A DNA stretch of 64,000 bases from Magnaporthiopsis rhizophila (taxonomy: Eukaryota > Ascomycota > Sordariomycetes > Magnaporthales > Magnaporthaceae), in the NCBI GenBank assembly GCA_003049465.1, contig PYSS01000075.1:124001-188000 (forward strand), read 5' to 3'. The notes under the pieces were generated by a model. That model saw only the letters and a program-made list of their open reading frames with translations, was not told the DNA's origin and did not search any database. The position numbers and the translations under genes are program-made. Below, piece after piece: positions 55,761 to 64,000 of the stretch (position 1 is the stretch's first letter; each line of letters starts with the position of its first letter).

Positions 55761-56765
55761 ATGGAACATAAAAAGCATAAAGTTTTTAAATTAAATAAAA
55801 AAAATTTTCGATATAACAAAAGGATTTAGTATAGAAATAAATAATAATTTTGCTAAACAGGTGGTAAGGCAGGGGTGGAAATTAATAACCTTACAGATAA
55901 AATAAAGGGTCTATATAAATAAAACCAGCAAATTTTAGCGCTTTTGAAAAAGTTACAACCTAAAACGGAAAAACCTTCCCAAAAGGCTCCTTTTAAGGGC
56001 AAAATACCAAAAAATGCTAATCCTGCAGGTAATGCTCCCCTTATAAGGCCAGTTAAAAGCCCTAAAAATCCTAAAAAAGCCCCTGTACCCCCTAAAGAAA
56101 TTTGTGCCTTTACCAACCCGGTAATCAAAAAAATATCCAAATCTGTATATGCTTTTCCGAAGGCCCATAAACTGCAAAAGGCCCAAAATTATCAGGAATA
56201 AAGGTATGCATTAGTAATTCAGTTTACTGCTATAACGCTGTCAAATTTTTTAAAGAATTCTATATTAGCAAATAATATATTTGTAAAAAATTAGGCCATT
56301 ATATTATTATTATTAAAAAACAGTTGTAACGCAAAAATTATTCATACAATTATATGGGAAATATTGCTTATAACGGCCTTTAAAGCCCTCTCGAATAATT
56401 ATTTAGTAACGCCTAATATTTAACAAGATGCGCTATATTAAAAATTTTATTTATTAAATTTCAGCAAATTTAAAAAAATTAATTAATAAATTTAACTTCC
56501 AATTTACCTCCCTCATAATTGCAGTGTGAAAATTAATACTATTAATATTAAAAATTAATATTTTACAAATTTAAAAGGGTTTTTTCCCTGATAAGCTAAA
56601 AAGTTTCGGAGTATTATTTATAATGATATTATTTTAAGGCAATTAACCGAAAGCATTAATTTATAATATTTAATGGCTAATTTATTTGCTAAAACAAACA
56701 ATCCTATTTTTATTGCAGCGAAATAGGCTGCTAATTATAAGGCTTAAAAGCAAAAAAGCCAAATA

Positions 56766-57425
56766 ATGATATTGGGGATCCTAATACAAAAAAGAATAAA
56801 ACCAATAAAAAGGGTAAAAATAACCCTAAAAACCTTACAGATAAGGCTAAAAGCCCAAAAAACTTTTCCAAGGATAAAAAATCCAAGGGTAAATTCAAGG
56901 ATAAAAAGGAGAAAAATAGTAACGAATCCACTAATTAATAAAGGGGATATAGCCTTTATTGCGGTAAATTATAACCTTGTTATAACCCGTATTATCGAAT
57001 TTGCCACAAAGCAAATTTCCGGTACCAATTATGCTAAAAATAACGGAATGGTTAATTTGGGGGCGCTAAATACCGATATTTTTAATAAATTATTCCAAGC
57101 AAAATCGAATTCAAAATCGGATAACAACAAACCGGCAAATGCTAAAATTAAAGGTAAATCCCCTGTTTTATATAATACTGGTAATACTGATGATATTTTT
57201 AATTTTGTAAAATTTTTTATAACATATAATAAAAATTGTAATATTAAATCAGCCCTGGTATCCGCGGAAGAAAAGTATAAAAAGGACAGAACACCCACGA
57301 TGATTTTTTTTGGTGTCCCAGGCAGCAGAGCAGGCAGCAATAAATTTCACCATTTCCCAATTTTGGGGGATATTATTCCCCCCTCATCTCCCTTTTTCTC
57401 CCTTATCCAACTTTTTTGTGGATAA
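56766..57425 (+). pseudogene. Lys/Asn-rich open frame, probable transposon coding relic
   Basis: A 219-codon frame stays open in DNA where stop codons are very frequent. A second Lys/Pro-rich frame lies upstream at about 55,947-56,198 (+). The product is rich in K, N and I, as expected if G-to-A changes had turned R/E to K and D/G to N. Its end (about 57,240-57,420) is less decayed than the rest and includes GVPGSRAGSNKFHHFPILGD. No family is recognised. I treat it as a relic and not a functional gene. Confidence 0.35.
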
Positions 57426-60400
57426 TTTTAAAAACTAATACGATGCACAAATTGTGCCAGTATTTTTTGTTTTATTATTTTTTTCACAAGTGAAAACCCC
57501 TGTTTTTATATAGGAAAAAAACCAATATTACCTGCAAATTAGCAATTAAATAACCTTAATATTATTAATTTTGCAACCGTTACTAATATTCCTTTTTAAT
57601 TAATAACCAAATTAAATTTTTTTATTTATCCGAAATATTTATTTATCGATAATAAATTTATTACCGGGATAAAAACGTTTAAATTTAACAAATATTATAC
57701 TGTTTAAAAAAATTACAAAAATAAAACCAAATATTTTTATATTATTAAAAATTAATTTTGCAAATTCAATATTAAAAGTTCGAAATATTTCGATATCGGA
57801 AAGTTTTATCCGAATATTAATCTGATAAAAAACCAATTTGCGGCATAAAAATACCTTTATAAATAAAAAGGAAGGTTTTATTATATTAGCAAAATAATAA
57901 CCAAACCCAAAAGTTTTTGGAAGAAAGTTAAAGCAGATTTCTGATTTTAAACCGTAAAAATAATAAATTGCAAGGCATTTTTTGCCTTATTTAAAATTAT
58001 CCAACCATAAAATTTAATTTTTTATTATAATAGTATCAAAATTTATACCGATAATATTTTCCGGATATTTGTTTTAAAATATATTGGTTTTAAATTAAAC
58101 GGAATATAAATTTTCCCATAAAAATTACAAAATAAATGCAGGATAATTTTCACAAAAAAAAGGTAAATAATATTATTTTGCACCTTTTATTTGTTTGTTC
58201 CGGGGGGAGATTTTTGCAAATAAGAAACCTTTATCCTTTTTTTGTTTGTGCTCCGGGGCACCAGAACCAAAAAAAAATTCCGGCCTTTCGGGGGTATTAC
58301 GGTTTATTGTTTATTTTTATAGAATTAATATTACCAAAAATAAAATAACCGAAATTATTATATCTGTACGGTATAATAAAATTATTTAAAATAATATAAG
58401 CCAAAAATTTAAGCCTATATAATTATATAAGCAATTATTGGAATATCTCCTTTTTTTAATAATATTAATAAATATTTGGTTATCGATAATATGTTTTAAA
58501 TAACAGAAATATGCTTAAATATTATAAATAAATGCTAAAATGCCAGAACAATTTTTCGGTAACAAATAAATATTTGAAAAAAGTATATTTCGAAAATGGG
58601 GATTATTTTATATTTATTTGGCAAATAAGGATATATATAAGTATTATGGTATAAATATATTTTGGTTAAAGAAGAATTATATATTTATGTATATAATAAA
58701 ACCTTTATTTGTGGAAAATAAAAGGTAAGGTATACCAGATTTGCAAATGGAAAAATTGGAAACTTTTATAACACAAATAAAAAAAAGGGATAATAGTTTT
58801 TTATAATTAATTTTATTGCCAAAATAGCGTAAAATTAATCCCCTGCACCTTTATAATAAGCAAAAAATGCTTTTCGGATTTTAAAATAATAATAAATGCC
58901 TTAAATATAAAAAAATTAGGTCAAAATACCAATTAACCAAATATTATAACAAATACCTCTGTTGTGGACCAATATAAATGCATATCCATTTCTATAAAAG
59001 CTCCAAACAAAATTGCAAAATACAAATACCGCTTTATAATAAAAAACGGCAGATAAAAAAATTATAAAAAAAATATTATACCAAACCTTATTATTTTTGC
59101 AATAACATAAACTATCCGCACCTATACCGTAATATATAGCCTTATAAAATATCGGAACCCACATATTAACCGGCCGAAATTATAATATATTATGCACGGT
59201 AAAATGCTGGACCTGATCCAATAAAATGTACCGGTAATATTTGCTATTAATAAAACGGAAAAAATAAGGTCAAATATCCGAAAAAAAAAATATCCCTAAT
59301 ATTATTAATCCAAAATAAAATATAAAAATTGCCTTCCAAAATACCAAATTTGCTATTAACCTTTTCGGTAAAGGAAATGGTTTTAATACCAGTATTGGTA
59401 TTAAATATAACCCAATGGTTTTTAAAATTAGAAAAAAAAGGATATATATAATAATATGCATATTGCAAAAGCGCAATACACATATTTTCATTTAAGCCTT
59501 TGCATTTCGAAAAATTACCTTAAAAATGCCGCAATTAAAACCATAACAAAGTTTGATAGCAGGAAAAATAAAACTATAATTAGATAATTTTATATAGATT
59601 TGGATTAAAAAAGGTGGAAACTTATTACCAAAATTAATAAAATTGCCGCAAATACTTTTTTTAATTGCAATAATAGCAATTATTTTTGATACAAATTTGT
59701 AAATATTTCGGCGATTACCGAAATATTAGCGATAGCTTTTTTGGGATGCATAAACCATAATAATAACAGCGGTATAAATATATAACTGAAAGGAAAAAGG
59801 GGCAGCGTTTGCAAATAATGCCAATTTTCAAAATAACAGAGAAAATAATAACACCAAAAATAATAACCAGATAATAGCAATAATAGCCTGCGGGGCAGTG
59901 GATTTTGGGGATCCGTTTGAAAAGGGTACCGCTCAAAAAAGCACAAAAAAAAGCAAAGAAATAAAACGCCAAATATAATAATTATTACAAAAATTATATT
60001 TGCAAACTTTAATAGTACCGGTAATATTATTGCAATTTTTTCCAGGTTTATTTATTTTTTAATATTTATAGGCCAATTGGTTATAAATCCGCTGGATTTT
60101 TTTAAGGGTTTATTTTATTTAGAATGCAGTTTTTGCAAATACCTATTATATTAAAACCAAAAATTTGTTTAATTTTTGTGCTAAAACTGTGTATATTTCT
60201 GGCGATATTTTATTTTTATGGTTTGGTTTATCATTTAAAGCATTTATTTGTCCGTTTTCCGAGCCTTTTTTGTATTTAATCCGGAAATTATAATTTTGGA
60301 AAAATTAATTTTACCGGATATATTGCTTATTTAGTATATAGCAAATAATAAAATATGTAAGAATAATTAGCCCGGCACAGGTATATTTTTCATTTTTTTA

Positions 60401-62527
60401 ATACTCGGCTAATAATTTTAAGCTTCTTATTATGGATTGGGTAATTTAATTTTGGGTTATTAAATTTATATAATAAAAAAGTGCAAAAACGCAACTTTTT
60501 ATTATCGTTTTATTCGTTAAATTAAACCCCAATTGCAAAATTTAATATATTAGTTTTAATTTCGAAAACTTTATTTGGGTTTGGCAAAATTAATACTAGT
60601 TTTTATATTATTGCTTTTTTTAGCAGGTTAAAAACCTTTTATTTTTGTATTTTTTTAGTAAAGCTGGGTGTTATTTTTAGTAAAATTTATAAATAAAAGC
60701 CGTATTTTGCTAAAATTCCGGATAAATTTGCAATAAAAGTTCAAAAAGCCCAAAAAACCTTATATTTTTTTTAAAATTGGTCGGTTTGGGCCATTTTTTT
60801 ATCATTTATATTTTTTTGGTTTTATCTGTACCTATTCCGGTAGAATTATACAGTTTAAAAATTAACGTTTTATATATGCTATGCGCATTTTTCGGAATTA
60901 ATTAAAAATTTTGCATTTTGCAGTTTTTGTAAAACTTTATGCATATATTTTTTATTATTTTCCAGTATTTTTGAAAAAATCAGGATATTATTTAAATAAA
61001 CAAATGCATAAATATCCAAATATTTTTGCAATATATAATTAATTATCCGCTAAAATATAGCTAATATATGGATAAATCTGAAAATTATCACCACTAATTT
61101 ATATATTTTTAGCCGGGTTCGGAAAGCGGTTTTTTATTTATTTTTTTCCTTAATTTTTAATAAATTATATATTTTGCATAAATTTAAGGCTGTAAATTAT
61201 TTGATTTTGCCGAGCTTATTTTATAATTTATTAATAAAAGGTAAAAAATACGAATCATTTATTATAATTTTATTTAACAAACGGTAATTGATATATATCC
61301 GTTTTTTTCCATTTTTTGGGAATAAATAATACTCCTTACTCTATAAAAAATCTAATGGTTAAATAATGCCTTAGTTCAGGTTTTCCGCAAATTATTTGCA
61401 TAATAACTTTTATTATTTGGGATTTAACCGGTACAATTTTTGATAATTAGGTTAAATCCCGGATTTAAATTTAATTTTATAATCGAATAGTTTATATTTT
61501 CGAAATATTATTTCCAAATCTTTTTGGAATAATTTTTAATATTTATAATTTTTTGAAATATTTCACGAATATTAATATGCTTATTTATTAGGCGGATTAT
61601 AATTTTAATTATAATTCTTTATTATTTTTGTTTTTTAACTTTTAATTTTGGTTGCATTTTTTTTAATTTGTAATTTTGATTATAATTTTTTTATAGCACT
61701 GCTTTTAATTTTGGGATTTTTTATTATTAATGCCGATATTACCTGATAATTGCAAATTTGTTAGTGCAATTTGCCAGGATTAATTGCCAAATCCTGCTAT
61801 TATTATAACAATTATGTCCGGCTTTTATGTTTTATTATTCGGGGCCCGTAATTATTAGGCATTTTTATTTGCTAATAATAACTTTTTTTTATTAAATTTC
61901 CTCCAAAATCCAATTTATTAGGGGATTATATTTTTTAAACCAGGGGAAATCCAAAATTAAGTTTTTTTTCTTCTATTTATTATATATAAAATAATTTTGC
62001 AATTTTTTTTCAAAATTTCAAATTTGCATCGATCTGTTTATAAATTAATTATCCTATTATTATAAATAATTGGTTTTTTTTTATAATTTTAAAATTATAT
62101 AGATATTATTTTCAATATTATGCTTCATTATTATTCCTGGTATAATATAATTTTTATTAAATTTGTAATTAATTATTATAACTAATTATTATCCTTATTA
62201 TTTAACCTTTTTTAATATAAAATAAATAATTATTTATAATTTTGCTAGGGTTTTTTTAATTTATTTTTTCCGTTCCGACCGGGCCTTTTTTCGGTTAGAT
62301 ATTTTAATTTTTTGGCTTATATTAATAACCAGGGTAAAAATATTCGGTTTGCTAATTTTTGGCCTTTTTTGCAAGCATAATACGAAAATAATCTTATTAT
62401 GCATATTATAAAATAATAGTGCTGGGGTAAATATTGCTATTTGTTCGGCGTAATTGCGCGATATAATTTGCTATTTAGGCAATTGCTATTTTTATTTCGG
62501 TAAATTTCGGATCTTTTTATTATTTTT

Positions 62528-62758
62528 GTGCAAGAACTAATTATTTTTTTAATTTTTTTCATAAATGGTTGCTATATATATTATATAAATATTTTGCCCA
62601 AACAATACCTGTATATTTTTGGTTATTTATTATTATATTTTTATAATTTTTTTCGATTATATGGATTTGGTAATATAAAAATAAACTATTTTTTTAATAC
62701 CGGGTTTGGTGTATATTTTTTTATAATAAATAACGGTTTAGTTATTTCGGCCCTAATT
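62528..62758 (+). pseudogene. Possible decayed reverse-transcriptase fragment
   Basis: This frame includes a short stretch, FFRLYGFGNIKINYFFNTGF, followed by VYFFIINNGLVI. Its order resembles the Ty1/copia RT region (LGF, D, F, then YVDD), with IINN where YVDD would become YINN after G-to-A decay. The resemblance is weak and no other RT motif is secure. Confidence 0.2.
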
Positions 62759-64000
62759 TAAGTACCAATTATTATTTTTTATTGCGGGTACCCTGCGGTA
62801 CAGTTTATAATATTTTAATTTTTCCCGATTATTGCGCCAGGTTTCGAATAATAAATATATTAATACCTTATAAGTATAAGTATAACCCTTTTGGTTAGGT
62901 ACTTTGTTTTGGTCCGCAAATATAGTGTAAGTTTTTATTAGATTTGCAATTGCAATATATTATTTTTTGGCTTTATTGAAATTTGTTTTTGCAAATTCCC
63001 AAAATTTGCCCGATTTGATATTTTTTTTGGTTTCCGGGTTAAAGATGTTTGACCCAAAAGTTTTTGGTACATTTTGGTATTAATATCGAGGCTTTTTTCC
63101 CCATTTTTAACGGAAATTTCTAACATTTTTTTGGGCTACTATTTTTTTAAGCCTTATAAAGGTTTGTTAAAAAACCCTTCGTTTTTTTGGCAAAGTTTTG
63201 GTTATATTTTTATCAGGCTTATTAACCGGTTTTGGCGTTTTTTATTCGGCCAAATTTTTTAATTTTAATATTATAAGTACCTTATCCGACTATTACTGGC
63301 TATTTGGGTTTTTATTTTCTAATTTGTTAAATTTTGCTGCCTTTTTGCCTTTAGTTTTGTTACGGGCGAACCGTAACTAGTTAACCTGGCGTATAGCGGC
63401 TACCTTTTATTAAAAGTACCAACCAAATCCGTTTTTATCCGATTTATGTACAAAATAACTATTATTAAAATAATAGCATTAGCTAAATAAGGCTTTTGGA
63501 TATAAGGGTTTTTTTCTGGTTTATTTATCGGTAATTGCTATTTGTGATTATTTTTGGGGGTAATCTTTTTTTAATATATTCCGCTTATCCGTATTTAAAA
63601 TAATTTCCGTTTTTGGCATTTTGTTATTTGATATATTTCTGTTTTTTTTGCGTTTTTTTTGCTATTGGGGGTATATAGCCCTGGTAAATAAATTTATAGG
63701 TTTTAAGTGTATTCTGTACATAATAAATTATTATTATTTAACTTCTTTTTGGTTTATTTTATTATTTTGGCCTATTAGTTGGGTATATTAACCTTATTTT
63801 TTCCGGTATTATTCGTACAGTTTATTATTAATACGGATATTTTTAATAACACAATTGGCAAATTTTTGGGCCTGTTTGTTTTGGCCAGTTTATTATTTAC
63901 CTTATCCTTTAATCCCTGGTAAAATTAAATTATTTTGGTATTTTTTATCCAGTTAAATTTATTAATAAATTGCTGGAATTTGACGGTATAGGTAAATACC

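Larger units (their letters stand above)
52251..64000. mobile_element. AT-rich, RIP-like degraded repeat block without intact genes
   Basis: Base composition falls abruptly and stays AT-rich to the window end, with TA and AA/TT words dominating and many stops in every frame. The longest open frame is 219 codons (56766-57425). Internal duplicates differ by G-to-A changes. This is the pattern left by repeat-induced point mutation of transposons in ascomycetes; which elements are present cannot be read directly. Patches at 54,000-54,300 and 57,240-57,420 are less AT-rich than the rest. Confidence 0.75.

Noticed and set aside
52251..64000. Mitochondrial DNA insertion as the source of the AT-rich block
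   Set aside because: No recognisable mitochondrial gene, tRNA or rRNA was seen, and G-to-A differing repeats fit RIP better.
166..64000. CRISPR array, operon-type defence system or prophage
   Set aside because: The DNA is eukaryotic; repeats are microsatellites or transposon debris without regular spacers.

Overview
The window is nuclear DNA from a filamentous ascomycete. The genes have short introns (about 60-145 nt) with GTNNGT-type donors and CTAAC/CTGAC-like branch sites. Proteins are of the Sordariomycete type (ATG9, COG6, STR2/MET-7-like cystathionine gamma-synthase, SPX-RING protein, H2A/H2B). Coding DNA is GC-rich, and the right end is an AT-rich, mutation-degraded block of the kind left by repeat-induced point mutation (RIP). 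I infer a member of the Sordariales or a close relative; no species is named.

Layout. An intron-containing elongator tRNA-Met lies at 30-148, followed by about 2.6 kb in which I recognise no gene and then a small CCHC zinc-knuckle gene (2794-3237, +). From 3.9 to 50 kb there are 16 housekeeping-type genes: MSN5/exportin-5 (-), ATG9 (-), COG6 (+), a Sap1/fidgetin-like AAA ATPase (+), mitochondrial uS17 (-), a secreted Q/N-rich protein (-), EMG1 (+), a repeat-containing protein of unknown function (+), STR2 (+), an SPX-RING E3 ligase (-), JJJ1 (+), ATG4 (-), SQS1 (+), histones H2B (-) and H2A (+), and a complex I LYR subunit of the NDUFB9 type (-). Exon-intron structures were worked out by hand; in every model the exon lengths sum to a whole number of codons and the joins restore family-typical sequence, except for the unrecognised genes, where only the reading frame supports the model.

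The genes are not an operon or a metabolic cluster. By theme they cover autophagy (ATG9 and ATG4), Golgi and nuclear transport (COG6, MSN5), ribosome biogenesis (EMG1, JJJ1, SQS1, which all act on pre-ribosomes), nucleosomes (the H2A/H2B divergent pair), mitochondria (uS17m, the NDUFB9-like subunit), methionine synthesis (STR2) and phosphate-sensor-type ubiquitination (SPX-RING).

Right end. From 50 to 52.1 kb the DNA is gene-poor. At about 52.1 kb it changes abruptly, through a C/A-rich then G/T-rich imperfect inverted repeat that begins with a hAT-like terminus, into about 11.9 kb of AT-rich sequence with no intact gene. This block holds a GC-rich (LEAE)n minisatellite core with decayed flanks, a TACCCTG repeat cluster, a 59-bp tandem repeat, repeat copies that differ only by G-to-A, and faint coding relics. 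I found no convincing new multi-gene system; the most unusual signals are in this block, in the small zinc-knuckle gene, and in two low-complexity proteins.
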